Assembly (NCBI GenBank): GCA_000435335.1
Contig: FR891317.1
Location: 36,518 to 50,317, forward strand
DNA length: 13,800 nucleotides
Direction of reading: 5' to 3'
Source: Clostridium sp. CAG:964
Lineage (GTDB): Bacteria > Bacillota > Clostridia > Oscillospirales > Acutalibacteraceae
This document shows, in pieces, positions 6,505 to 13,754 of this stretch. The notes beneath the pieces were generated by a model that saw nothing but the letters and a program-made list of their open reading frames with translations, did no database searches and was not told where the DNA came from. A program made the translations under genes and the position numbers. Every line of letters begins with the position of its first letter. Position 1 is the stretch's first letter.

Positions 6505-8370
6505 ATGGCAAAGACAATCGGTATTGACTTAGGTACAACAAATTCATGTGTAGCTGTTATTGAAGGCGGCGAGCCTGTAGTAATTGCAAATGCAGAGGGT
6601 GCAAGAACAACTCCGTCTGTAGTGGCTTTTTCAAAAACAGGTGAAAGACTTATCGGTCAGGTAGCTAAAAGACAGGCTGTAACAAACCCTGACAGAACAG
6701 TTTCTTCAATTAAAAGAGAAATGGGTACCGACTACAAGGTAAATATAGACGGTAAAAGCTATTCGCCACAGGAAATTTCAGCGATGATTCTTTCTAAGCT
6801 AAAGGCAGACGCTGAGGCTTATTTGGGCGAAACAGTTACTCAGGCTGTAATTACAGTACCTGCTTACTTTACAGACGCACAGCGTCAGGCTACAAAGGAT
6901 GCCGGTAAAATTGCCGGACTTGATGTAAAGAGAATTATCAACGAGCCTACAGCTGCGGCTCTTTCATACGGTATTGATAAGGAAACAGACCAAAAGGTAA
7001 TGGTATATGACCTGGGCGGCGGTACATTCGATGTATCTATCATTGAAATGGGCGACGGCGTTCAAGAGGTACTTGCTACAGCAGGTAACAACCGTTTGGG
7101 CGGCGACGACTTTGACCAAAGAGTTATTGACTGGATGGTTTCAAGCTTTAAGGCTGAAACAGGCGTTGACCTAACAAATGATAAAATGGCAATGCAAAGA
7201 CTAAAGGAAGCAGCAGAAAAAGCTAAGATTGAGCTTTCAGGCGTAACCTCTACAGCAATTAACCTGCCTTACATTACAGCAGACGCTACAGGCCCTAAGC
7301 ACCTTGACCTTACACTTACAAGAGCAAAGTTCAACGAGCTTACAGCTGACCTTGTAGAAAAGACAATGGGTCCTGTAAGAAGCGCACTAAGCGACAGCGG
7401 ACTTTCAATAAGCGAAATCAACAAGGTTCTTATGGTTGGTGGTTCTTCAAGAATCCCTGCAGTACAGGAGGCTGTTAAGAAGCTTATCGGCAAGGATCCG
7501 TTTAAGGGCATTAACCCGGATGAGTGTGTTGCTATCGGCGCAGCTATTCAGGGCGGCGTACTTGGCGGCGAAGTTGACGGTTTGTTGCTTCTTGATGTTA
7601 CACCATTGTCATTGGGTGTTGAAACAATGGGCGGCGTTATGACAAAGGTTATTGACCGTAACACAACAATTCCTACAAAGAAGAGCCAGATTTTCTCAAC
7701 TGCTGCCGACAACCAAACACAGGTTGAAATCAATGTTCTACAGGGTGAGCGTGAATTTGCCCGTGACAACAAGCAGCTTGGTTTGTTTGCTTTGACAGGC
7801 ATTGCACCTGCAATGAGAGGTGTGCCTCAAATTGAGGTTACATTTGATATTGATGCAAACGGTATCGTAAATGTATCTGCTAAAGACCTTGGCACAGGCA
7901 AGGAGCAGAAGATTACAATTTCCTCTAGCACAAATATGTCTAAGGAGGATATTGAAAAGGCTGTTAAGGATGCAGAGCAGTATGCAGCAGAGGATAAGAA
8001 GCGCCGTGAAGAGGTAGACGCTAAGAACGAGGCTGAAAACCTATGCTACCAGGCTGAAAAGCTTGTAAAGGACAGCGGCGACAAGCTAAGCGAAGAGGAT
8101 AAAAACGCTATCAACACAAAGGTAAGCGCTGCAAAGGCTGCTATAGAGCAGAATAACACAGATGCTATTAAGGCTGCTACAGAGGATATGCAGAAGACAG
8201 TTTATGAAATTTCTGCTAAGCTGTACCAGCAGGCTAACCCACAGGGTGCAGGTGCTCCTGATATGGGCAATATGGGCGGCAACCCTACAGACAATGCTCA
8301 GCAGAGCAACGGTGGCAACGGCGGCAATGACGGCAATGTGTATGACGCTGACTTTAAGGATGCAGATTAA
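6505..8370 (+). CDS. dnaK: Hsp70 chaperone DnaK
   Basis: DnaK is the ATP-driven Hsp70 that binds exposed hydrophobic segments, working with DnaJ and GrpE. The 621-residue protein shows the ATPase signatures GIDLGTTNS (6-14), VYDLGGGTFDVS (167-178) and VLMVGGSSRIPAVQ (308-321). The interdomain linker DGLLLLDVTPL (358-368) comes next, then the beta-sandwich, the helical lid, and a Gly/Asn-rich tail ending DADFKDAD. There is no long insert near the N-terminus, as in Gram-positive DnaK. GGAGG (6492-6496) lies 8 bases before ATG. A weak TTGCAT/TATTAG pair (6450-6478, 17 bp apart) is the only promoter-like signal in the grpE-dnaK gap, so expression probably comes from the CIRCE promoter. A perfect 10-bp hairpin lies 68 bp after the stop. 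Confidence 0.99.
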   Translation: MAKTIGIDLGTTNSCVAVIEGGEPVVIANAEGARTTPSVVAFSKTGERLIGQVAKRQAVTNPDRTVSSIKREMGTDYKVNIDGKSYSPQEISAMILSKLKADAEAYLGETVTQAVITVPAYFTDAQRQATKDAGKIAGLDVKRIINEPTAAALSYGIDKETDQKVMVYDLGGGTFDVSIIEMGDGVQEVLATAGNNRLGGDDFDQRVIDWMVSSFKAETGVDLTNDKMAMQRLKEAAEKAKIELSGVTSTAINLPYITADATGPKHLDLTLTRAKFNELTADLVEKTMGPVRSALSDSGLSISEINKVLMVGGSSRIPAVQEAVKKLIGKDPFKGINPDECVAIGAAIQGGVLGGEVDGLLLLDVTPLSLGVETMGGVMTKVIDRNTTIPTKKSQIFSTAADNQTQVEINVLQGEREFARDNKQLGLFALTGIAPAMRGVPQIEVTFDIDANGIVNVSAKDLGTGKEQKITISSSTNMSKEDIEKAVKDAEQYAAEDKKRREEVDAKNEAENLCYQAEKLVKDSGDKLSEEDKNAINTKVSAAKAAIEQNNTDAIKAATEDMQKTVYEISAKLYQQANPQGAGAPDMGNMGGNPTDNAQQSNGGNGGNDGNVYDADFKDAD

Positions 8371-8409
8371 TTTGTAAGAAAAATAATAGATTTTAGCGGA
8401 AGTATGTAG

Positions 8410-8415
8410 TATAAT
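8410..8415 (+). promoter_or_regulatory. Possible -10 box for a separate dnaJ promoter
   Basis: A perfect TATAAT lies in the dnaK-dnaJ gap. The matching -35 position (8387-8392, TAGATT, 17 bp) is poor, and CIRCE is absent. If active, it would start a dnaJ-prmA-mrp transcript near 8422 that carries the structured leader 8438-8560. Confidence 0.35.
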
Positions 8416-8437
8416 ATACCGGTAGCTTTTTGAACGG

Positions 8438-8560
8438 AACAGGGCAGGAGGGTTATTCTGCCCTGTTTACTGAATTTAAAGGATTTTTACGGTAAGCTGT
8501 TGCTTACCCTTGGGGTGTCGGCGACTATCGCACAGGGCACAAATTTATACTGACAGGAGG
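8438..8560 (+). promoter_or_regulatory. Structured dnaJ leader with competing hairpins (candidate RNA switch or terminator)
   Basis: AACAGGGCAG (8438-8447) and CTGCCCTGTT (8458-8467) form a perfect 10-bp stem with a 10-base loop and only a short T-run after it. GGTAAGC (8491-8497) and GCTTACC (8502-8508) form a second perfect stem with a 4-base loop. ACAGGGCA recurs at 8532-8539, so the arm TGCCCTGT (8459-8466) could pair with it instead. A third ACAGG (8553-8557) runs into the dnaJ Shine-Dalgarno AGGAGG (8555-8560). The first hairpin alone could be a partial terminator that lowers dnaJ relative to dnaK. No named RNA family is recognised. Confidence 0.45.
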
Positions 8561-8567
8561 CATTAGC

Positions 8568-9719
8568 TTGGCTGATAAGCGAGATTATTATGAAGTTATG
8601 GGGCTGCAAAAGGGTGCGTCCGACGACGAAATAAAAAAGGCTTTTAGACAGCTTGCAAAAAAATATCACCCGGACTTAAATCCCGGAGATAAAGAGGCAG
8701 AGGCTAAGTTCAAAGAAGTAAACGAAGCATATGAGGTGCTTTCTGATAAAGAAAAAAGAGCAAGGTATGACCAGTTTGGACACGCAGGCGTTGACCCTAG
8801 CTATGGTGCGGGTGCAGCAGGCGGAAGCCCGTTTGGTCAGGATATAGATTTAGGCGACATATTCAACAGCTTTTTCGGCGGCTTTGGCGGCGGTGGCAGA
8901 AGAGCAAACCCTAACGCACCACGAAAGGGCAGTAACATAGAAACAACTATTTTTGTTTCTTTTGAAGAAGCGGCTAAGGGCTGCAAAAAAACAGTTCCGT
9001 TCACTAATTACAGCATTTGTAACGAGTGCCACGGTTCGGGTGCGGCAAAGGGTACAGCACCAAAGGTTTGCCACGTCTGTAACGGTACAGGACAGGTACA
9101 GGTAACACAGCGTACACCTTTTGGCGTTGTAAGAACCTCAAGAGTGTGCGACGCCTGCGGCGGTAAGGGTAAAACTATTGAAACTCCGTGTGCTGCCTGC
9201 CGTGGTACCGGCAAGGTGCGCACAAAGCGTAAGGTAGACATTGACATTCCGGCAGGCATTAACGGTGAGATACTGCAGGTGTCGGGACACGGCAATGCCG
9301 GTGACAACAACGGCCCTTACGGTGATTTAAGAGTTAGGGTAGAGGTAAGGCCACACCCTATTTTTGAACGCCGTGGCGATGATGTTTGGTGCGAAATGCC
9401 TATTACATTTTCTCAGGCCGCACTTGGCGGCGAGGTTACAGTGCCTACTCTTGACGGCAAGGTATCCTACGATATTCACGAGGGCACACAGCCTAATGAT
9501 ATTTTCAAGCTAAAGGGCAAGGGCGTTACCCACCTGGGCAGCAGCAGACGAGGCGACCAGTATGTAAAGGTTGTTATTGAAGTTCCTAAGCATTTAACGC
9601 CCAGACAGAAAGAACTGCTTAAGGAGTTTGACGGTACTGCCACCGAGAAAAATTATGGGAAAAGAAAGGGCTTTTTTGACAAGCTTAAAACAATGTTTGG
9701 TGACGATAATAAAAAGTAA
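8568..9719 (+). CDS. dnaJ: Hsp40 co-chaperone DnaJ (type I)
   Basis: DnaJ delivers substrates to DnaK and stimulates its ATPase. The 383-residue protein has all type I parts. The J domain (about 5-70) carries HPD at 34-36. A Gly/Phe-rich linker (about 73-112) follows. The zinc-finger domain has four CxxCxGxG repeats at 151-158, 168-175, 194-201 and 208-215. The two-lobed substrate-binding C-terminus comes last. Translation starts at TTG 8568: AGGAGG (8555-8560) is placed 7 bases upstream, MADKRDYYEVMG is the expected N-terminus, and no ATG start is available. It lies 197 bp after dnaK behind a structured leader, and 12 bp before prmA. Confidence 0.98.
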   Translation: MADKRDYYEVMGLQKGASDDEIKKAFRQLAKKYHPDLNPGDKEAEAKFKEVNEAYEVLSDKEKRARYDQFGHAGVDPSYGAGAAGGSPFGQDIDLGDIFNSFFGGFGGGGRRANPNAPRKGSNIETTIFVSFEEAAKGCKKTVPFTNYSICNECHGSGAAKGTAPKVCHVCNGTGQVQVTQRTPFGVVRTSRVCDACGGKGKTIETPCAACRGTGKVRTKRKVDIDIPAGINGEILQVSGHGNAGDNNGPYGDLRVRVEVRPHPIFERRGDDVWCEMPITFSQAALGGEVTVPTLDGKVSYDIHEGTQPNDIFKLKGKGVTHLGSSRRGDQYVKVVIEVPKHLTPRQKELLKEFDGTATEKNYGKRKGFFDKLKTMFGDDNKK

Positions 9720-9731
9720 GGGTGTGTTACT

Positions 9732-10658
9732 GTGGAATGGACAGAGGTAAGTATTACGGTTCCTGTTGAAAGAGTTGACGAGGCGGGAGATATTGCACAA
9801 ATGGTTGTTCCTTACGGAATTTACATTGAAGACTATTCAATGCTGGAGGACGAGGTACAGCAGATTGCTCATATTGACCTTATTGACGAGGATTTGCTCG
9901 GTAAAGACAGGTCAAAGGGAGTGGTGCATATTTATATAAGTCCGGAGGATAACCCGGTGGAGGCTGTTGCCTTCTTAAAGGAACGCTATACAGAGGCACA
10001 CATTCCTTTTGAAATTAATACTACAGGCTGTCAGGAGCAGGATTGGCTCAATAATTGGAAGCAGTATTTTAACCCTATAGAGGTAGGCGAAAAGATTCTT
10101 ATTCGCCCTACCTGGCGTGACAAGTACGACCCTAAGGGCAGGGTAGTGCTTAACCTTGACCCGGGCCTTGCTTTTGGTACAGGTACCCACGAAACCACCA
10201 GACTTTGCCTGCAGGCTGTTGAAAAGTACACTACACCGGATACAGAAATGCTTGATGTTGGCTGCGGCAGCGGTATTCTGTCGGTTGCGGCATTGCTGTT
10301 GGGTGCTAAAAGTGCCGTTGGTGTAGATATAGACGAAATGGCGGTTAAAACAGCAAAAGAGAATGCTGTGCTAAACGGTGTAGAGGATCGCTTTACCGTT
10401 TTGGCAGGCAACCTTACCGACAAGGTGGAGGGCAAGTATAATGTTGTTGCGGCAAACATTGTAGCTGACGCAATTATTATGCTGTCTAAGGATATAAAAA
10501 ATTATATGTATGATGACTCGGTTTATATTATGAGCGGAATAATAGATACAAGAGTAGACGATGTGCTAAATGCAATAGGCGACACCTTTGAAATAAAAGA
10601 AAAGCTGTTGGAAAACGGCTGGTGCTGTCTTGTTGCAACGCTAAAGGAAGAAAAGTAA
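9732..10658 (+). CDS. prmA: Ribosomal protein L11 methyltransferase PrmA
   Basis: PrmA trimethylates amino groups of ribosomal protein L11 using SAM. The 308-residue protein has the small N-terminal L11-binding domain, then the signature DPGLAFGTGTHETTRLCL (143-160). The SAM motif I LDVGCGSGIL (174-183), an acidic GVDID (197-201), and the family's VVAANIVADAI (238-248) follow. In place of the usual NPP-type motif, the ANI segment is typical of PrmA. The start is GTG 9732, with AAGGGTG about 7 bases upstream. In Bacillus, prmA likewise follows dnaJ, but there rsmE comes next; here an Mrp ATPase follows 13 bp downstream and rsmE is absent. Confidence 0.95.
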   Translation: MEWTEVSITVPVERVDEAGDIAQMVVPYGIYIEDYSMLEDEVQQIAHIDLIDEDLLGKDRSKGVVHIYISPEDNPVEAVAFLKERYTEAHIPFEINTTGCQEQDWLNNWKQYFNPIEVGEKILIRPTWRDKYDPKGRVVLNLDPGLAFGTGTHETTRLCLQAVEKYTTPDTEMLDVGCGSGILSVAALLLGAKSAVGVDIDEMAVKTAKENAVLNGVEDRFTVLAGNLTDKVEGKYNVVAANIVADAIIMLSKDIKNYMYDDSVYIMSGIIDTRVDDVLNAIGDTFEIKEKLLENGWCCLVATLKEEK

Positions 10659-10671
10659 TCGGAGGGGTATT

Positions 10672-11505
10672 ATGTCAGAATGTTCACATAACTGCGGCAG
10701 CTGTTCACAGGAGTGCAGCTCCAGGCAGGAGCCTGAAAGCCAATATGCCCGGCTTAATAAACACAGCTCGGTTAAAAGGGTTATAGGCGTTATAAGCGGC
10801 AAAGGCGGCGTGGGAAAAAGTATGGTTACCGCTATGCTTGCTGTGCTGTTTAACAGGCAGGGCTACAGGGTAGCTGTGCTGGACGCCGACATTACAGGGC
10901 CGTCTATACCAAAAAGCTTTGGCATAACAGAGCGTGCAAAGGGCTGTGCAGAGGGAATTATACCGGCTGTAACCTCAACAGGCATAGATATTATCTCTAC
11001 CAATATGTTTTTGCCAAACGAAACCGAGCCTACAGTATGGAGAGGCCCTGTTATAACAGGTACAGTAAGACAGTTCTGGACTGATGTTATTTGGGAAAAC
11101 GAGGACTATATGTTTGTTGATATGCCACCGGGAACAGGTGATGTTGCCCTTACGGTATTTCAGAGCATACCTCTAAGCGGAATTGTTATTGTTACTTCTC
11201 CGCAGGAGCTTGTGGCAATGATAGTTGAAAAGGCTGTAAAAATGGCGAATATGATGAATATTCCTATTTTAGGCATAGTTGAAAACAACAGCTATTTTAT
11301 GTGTGACCAGTGTGGCAAGAAGCACTACATTTACGGCAAAAGCAAGGTAGACGAAATTGCCAAGGGCTATGGCATACCTGTTTTGGGTAAGCTGCCTATA
11401 GAGCCGAGGCTGGCAGAATGTGTTGACAACGGCAACATAGAGGGCTTTGAGGGCGACTGGCTGAACGATGGCGTAGAGCAGATTATTAATTCTACACAGG
11501 ATTAA
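10672..11505 (+). CDS. Mrp/NBP35-family Fe-S cluster carrier ATPase
   Basis: Members of this P-loop family (Mrp, ApbC, Nbp35) bind a Fe-S cluster at a dimer interface and pass it to apoproteins. The 277-residue protein has the deviant Walker A SGKGGVGKS (42-50), switch segment DADITGPS (71-78), and FVDMPPGTGD (148-157). The cluster-binding CxxC is CDQC at 211-214. Unusually, it starts with a cysteine-rich tail, CSHNCGSCSQEC (residues 4-15), reminiscent of the N-terminal ferredoxin-like site of Nbp35. It lacks the N-terminal MIP18/DUF59 domain of longer Mrp proteins. ATG 10672 follows GGAGGGG at good spacing. It is last in the dnaJ-prmA unit; a terminator lies 82 bp downstream. The MinD/ParA division-site role is excluded by MPPGTGD and the CxxC. 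Confidence 0.92.
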   Translation: MSECSHNCGSCSQECSSRQEPESQYARLNKHSSVKRVIGVISGKGGVGKSMVTAMLAVLFNRQGYRVAVLDADITGPSIPKSFGITERAKGCAEGIIPAVTSTGIDIISTNMFLPNETEPTVWRGPVITGTVRQFWTDVIWENEDYMFVDMPPGTGDVALTVFQSIPLSGIVIVTSPQELVAMIVEKAVKMANMMNIPILGIVENNSYFMCDQCGKKHYIYGKSKVDEIAKGYGIPVLGKLPIEPRLAECVDNGNIEGFEGDWLNDGVEQIINSTQD

Positions 11506-11555
11506 TTTATCTTTAAATTATTTTAACAATTTAACAGTTTAATGTGCGAAAACGC

Positions 11556-11584
11556 TTTACTATTATAAATACTTGTGATAAAAT
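11556..11584 (+). promoter_or_regulatory. Promoter of the YerC-like regulator operon (extended -10)
   Basis: TTTACT (11556-11561) and TAAAAT (11579-11584) are 17 bp apart, and TG lies one base before the -10 (TGATAAAAT). The predicted start near 11591 falls inside the palindrome 11587-11613, so promoter and terminator/operator overlap. Confidence 0.6.
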
Positions 11585-11586
11585 TC

Positions 11587-11619
11587 AAGCTGTAGGGTTA
11601 TGTCCTACAGCTTATTTTT
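11587..11619 (+). terminator. Intrinsic terminator after the mrp-like gene (also a possible operator)
   Basis: AAGCTGTAGG (11587-11596) and CCTACAGCTT (11604-11613) form a perfect 10-bp stem with a 7-base loop, followed by ATTTTT (11614-11619). This is a textbook terminator for the dnaJ-prmA-mrp transcript. The same perfect palindrome covers the predicted start site of the next promoter, so protein binding there is an alternative or additional role. Confidence 0.8.
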
Positions 11620-11636
11620 AATAAGGGGAAAAAGCA

Positions 11637-11942
11637 ATGAACTCTAAATTAAAAAACAAAAATACAGATATGCTCTTTGAAGCAATTTTACAGCTGAAAA
11701 ATACTGAGGAATGCTACAACTTTTTTGAAGACCTGTGCACTGTGCCGGAGCTTCGTGCAATGTCACAGCGTTTGGTTGTTGCAAGACGCCTTACTCAAAA
11801 AAAGGTGTACAATGCCATTGTAGAGGAAACAGGTGCAAGCACGGCTACCATAAGCAGAGTAAACCGCTCTCTTACCTACGGCTGTGACGGCTACAAAATG
11901 GTATTTGAAAGAATGGATAAAAACAATGGGGAAGAAAAGTAA
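11637..11942 (+). CDS. YerC/YecD family TrpR-like DNA-binding regulator
   Basis: The 101-residue helical protein matches the YerC/YecD branch of the Trp repressor superfamily. FFEDLCTVPELRAMSQRLVVARRL (about 29-52) is the conserved front half. The helix-turn-helix is about 56-80, with GASTATISRVNRSL as recognition region. Clustering with known family members is by pattern only; the ligand and target genes are unknown, and a tryptophan role should not be assumed. ATG 11637 follows AAGGGGAA with about 8 bases spacing. Its TAA overlaps the ATG of the next gene by one base (TAATG), so translation is coupled. The perfect palindrome just upstream is a candidate autoregulatory site. Confidence 0.88.
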   Translation: MNSKLKNKNTDMLFEAILQLKNTEECYNFFEDLCTVPELRAMSQRLVVARRLTQKKVYNAIVEETGASTATISRVNRSLTYGCDGYKMVFERMDKNNGEEK

Positions 11943-12688
11943 TGCTAAGCTACTCATACTTTGCGGATTTTTACGATAATCTTACAAATAATGTTCACTA
12001 TGAACGCTACGGGGAATATATTTTACAGCTGGCTGAAAAATATAATCACAATATGGGCATTACGCTGGACTTGGCATGCGGAACAGGCTCTCTTACCCTT
12101 TGGCTAAAGAAAAAGGGTGTAGATATATACGGTATAGACGCCTCAGCCGAAATGCTGTCTGTAGCTCAGGAAAAGGCACTGGACAGTGATATAAGCGGTA
12201 TGCTTTTTTTAAGGCAAAAAATGCAGAATATAGACCTTTACGGGACTATAGATACCTGCATATGCACACTTGACAGTATTAATCATATTACTAATAAGGA
12301 CGATGTTCAAAAGACCTTTTCAAGGGTGTCGTTTTTTATGAATCCCGAGGCGTTGTTTATATTTGATGTGAACACTCTTTATAAGCACCAAAGGGTTTTG
12401 GGTAACAAAACCTTTGTGTATGACACAAGCAAGGTTTACTGTGTTTGGCAAAATTCACTTTGTAAAGACAACAGAACGGTGGATATTAGTCTTGACTTTT
12501 TTCAGCGTGACGGTGACATTTACAGGCGTTATAGCGAGAATTTTATGGAGCGTGCATATACTCATACAGAAATATGCGAAATGCTTGAAAAGGCCGGCTT
12601 TAGGCTTTTAGATGTATTTGGCGAAATGTCGTTTGATAAACCGTTGGAAACCTCCCAAAGGAATTTTTACATAGCAAAAAAGCTGTAA
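11942..12688 (+). CDS. Class I SAM-dependent methyltransferase, substrate unknown
   Basis: The 248-residue protein begins SYFADFYDNLTNNVHYERY, an N-terminus typical of small stand-alone methyltransferases of Bacillota. It has SAM motif I LDLACGTGSL (42-51) and the acidic strand-2 end GIDASAEML (64-72). The post-motif strand reads CICTLDSINHIT, and the C-terminal part is beta-rich. It lacks the NPPY of nucleic-acid N-methylases and resembles the YqeM/Methyltransf_25 type. The start codon overlaps the stop of the regulator gene, and hslO lies 45 bp downstream. The substrate cannot be read from sequence. Confidence 0.85.
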   Translation: MLSYSYFADFYDNLTNNVHYERYGEYILQLAEKYNHNMGITLDLACGTGSLTLWLKKKGVDIYGIDASAEMLSVAQEKALDSDISGMLFLRQKMQNIDLYGTIDTCICTLDSINHITNKDDVQKTFSRVSFFMNPEALFIFDVNTLYKHQRVLGNKTFVYDTSKVYCVWQNSLCKDNRTVDISLDFFQRDGDIYRRYSENFMERAYTHTEICEMLEKAGFRLLDVFGEMSFDKPLETSQRNFYIAKKL

Positions 12689-12707
12689 TTAATTTTTTAA
12701 GACTGAG

Positions 12708-12713
12708 TATAAT
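12708..12713 (+). promoter_or_regulatory. Possible -10 box before hslO
   Basis: TATAAT lies 20 bp before the hslO start codon, but no convincing -35 sits 16-18 bp upstream and the leader would be very short. Read-through from the preceding genes is at least as likely. Confidence 0.2.
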
Positions 12714-12733
12714 TATAGAAAAGGAAAATAGCA

Positions 12734-13633
12734 ATGGATAAAATTATTAGATGTATAACAAGTGACGGCAGTATAATGGCAAGTGCCATAACCGGTACAA
12801 ATATTGTTGCAACGGCACAGCAGGTGCATAGACTGTCTCCTGTAGCTACAGCCGCACTTGGCAGACTGCTTACAGGTGCGTCGCTTATGGGTGCACAGCT
12901 AAAACAGCGTCGTGCCGCACTTACCGTAAGAATTAAGGGCGACGGCCCTTTGGGAGTAATGGTTGCGTCTGCTACAAGTGACGGAAATGTAAGGGGCTTT
13001 GTCGGAAACCCAAACTGCGAAACCGAGTATTACGAAAACGGTCACATTAATGTAGGCAAGGCTGTAGGCAGCAACGGTACTTTGTATGTAGTGCGTGACT
13101 ACGGCACAGGCGAGCCTTATACAGGCGTTATAGAGCTTGTAAGCGGCGAAATAGCAGAGGATATAACCTCGTATTATGCAAACAGCGAGCAAATACCTAC
13201 AGTGTGTGCTTTGGGTGTACTGCTGGATAAGCAGGACGGTGCTTTGCTGCTTGCGGGAGGAATGCTTATTCAGCTTTTGCCCGGTGCTACACAGGACATT
13301 TGTGACAAGCTGGAGGCAAACATAAAAAAGCTGGAGTCTGTTACAACTATGATGGCAAAGGGTATGGCACCGCTGGATATGTGCAGGGCCGCACTGGAGG
13401 GCTTTGAGCTTGAGGTGCTTGACGAAATGCCTGTGCATTACTATTGCACCTGCAGCAGACAAAGGGTAGAGCAGAGCTTTGCTTCTATTCCTGATGACCA
13501 GCTGAGAGGTATGATTAACAGTACAGGAAATGTTGAGGCTGTATGCCATTACTGCAACAAGAAATATTTGTTTACAGCCAAGGAAATAGAGGACTTTATA
13601 AAGGAAAGAAAAGAAAGGTCGAAAGCCAAATAA
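12734..13633 (+). CDS. hslO: Redox-regulated holdase Hsp33
   Basis: Hsp33 is inactive when its four cysteines bind zinc; oxidation together with unfolding conditions turns it into an ATP-independent holdase that hands clients to DnaK-DnaJ. The 299-residue protein has the N-terminal Hsp33 fold with ATAALGRLLTGASLMG (39-54) and GDGPLGVMVASA (69-80). The C-terminal zinc switch has CxC at 238/240 and CxxC at 271/274, 30 residues apart, so the redox switch looks complete. ATG 12734 is preceded by AAGGAAAA at about 8 bases. A Lys/Arg-rich tail ends the protein. No clear terminator follows; the next 50 bases are AT-rich without a GC hairpin. Confidence 0.97.
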   Translation: MDKIIRCITSDGSIMASAITGTNIVATAQQVHRLSPVATAALGRLLTGASLMGAQLKQRRAALTVRIKGDGPLGVMVASATSDGNVRGFVGNPNCETEYYENGHINVGKAVGSNGTLYVVRDYGTGEPYTGVIELVSGEIAEDITSYYANSEQIPTVCALGVLLDKQDGALLLAGGMLIQLLPGATQDICDKLEANIKKLESVTTMMAKGMAPLDMCRAALEGFELEVLDEMPVHYYCTCSRQRVEQSFASIPDDQLRGMINSTGNVEAVCHYCNKKYLFTAKEIEDFIKERKERSKAK

Positions 13634-13686
13634 CAGTTTGCTGAACAATGACTGAATAATTATTTTAAAAAAATTTCAAAAAGGTG

Positions 13687-13718
13687 TTGACTTTTTAAAC
13701 CGGATAGTGTATTATAAT
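13687..13718 (+). promoter_or_regulatory. tRNA promoter
   Basis: TTGACT (13687-13692) is followed after 17 bp by TATTAT (13710-13715), each one base off consensus; an overlapping perfect TATAAT (13713-13718) would have 20-bp spacing. It lies about 50 bp before the tRNA, as expected for a strong stable-RNA promoter. Confidence 0.75.
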
Positions 13719-13723
13719 ACCTG

Positions 13724-13754
13724 TCGCTGATGAGGACACGAACAACTCAAGCGA
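13724..13754 (+). other. Hairpin in the tRNA 5' leader
   Basis: TCGCT (13724-13728) and TGAG (13731-13734), separated by a 2-base bulge, pair with the contiguous arm CTCA-AGCGA (13746-13754), giving 9 bp around an 11-base loop. It begins at about the predicted transcription start and ends 14 bases before the mature tRNA 5' end. It may protect the precursor or guide processing. Confidence 0.45.

Noticed and set aside
10031..10459. Minus-strand frame inside prmA
   Set aside because: It overlaps the SAM-binding core of prmA and has no start signal or family resemblance.
11545..11561. GCGAAAACGCTTTAC resembles a CcpA cre site over the -35 box
   Set aside because: The consensus TG at the left end and CA at the right end are not met, so the match is too weak to call.
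12899..13648. Long open frame (249 codons) on the minus strand opposite hslO
   Set aside because: It lies wholly within a clearly conserved hslO, has no ribosome binding site or recognisable domain, and its composition is what an antisense frame of this gene would give.
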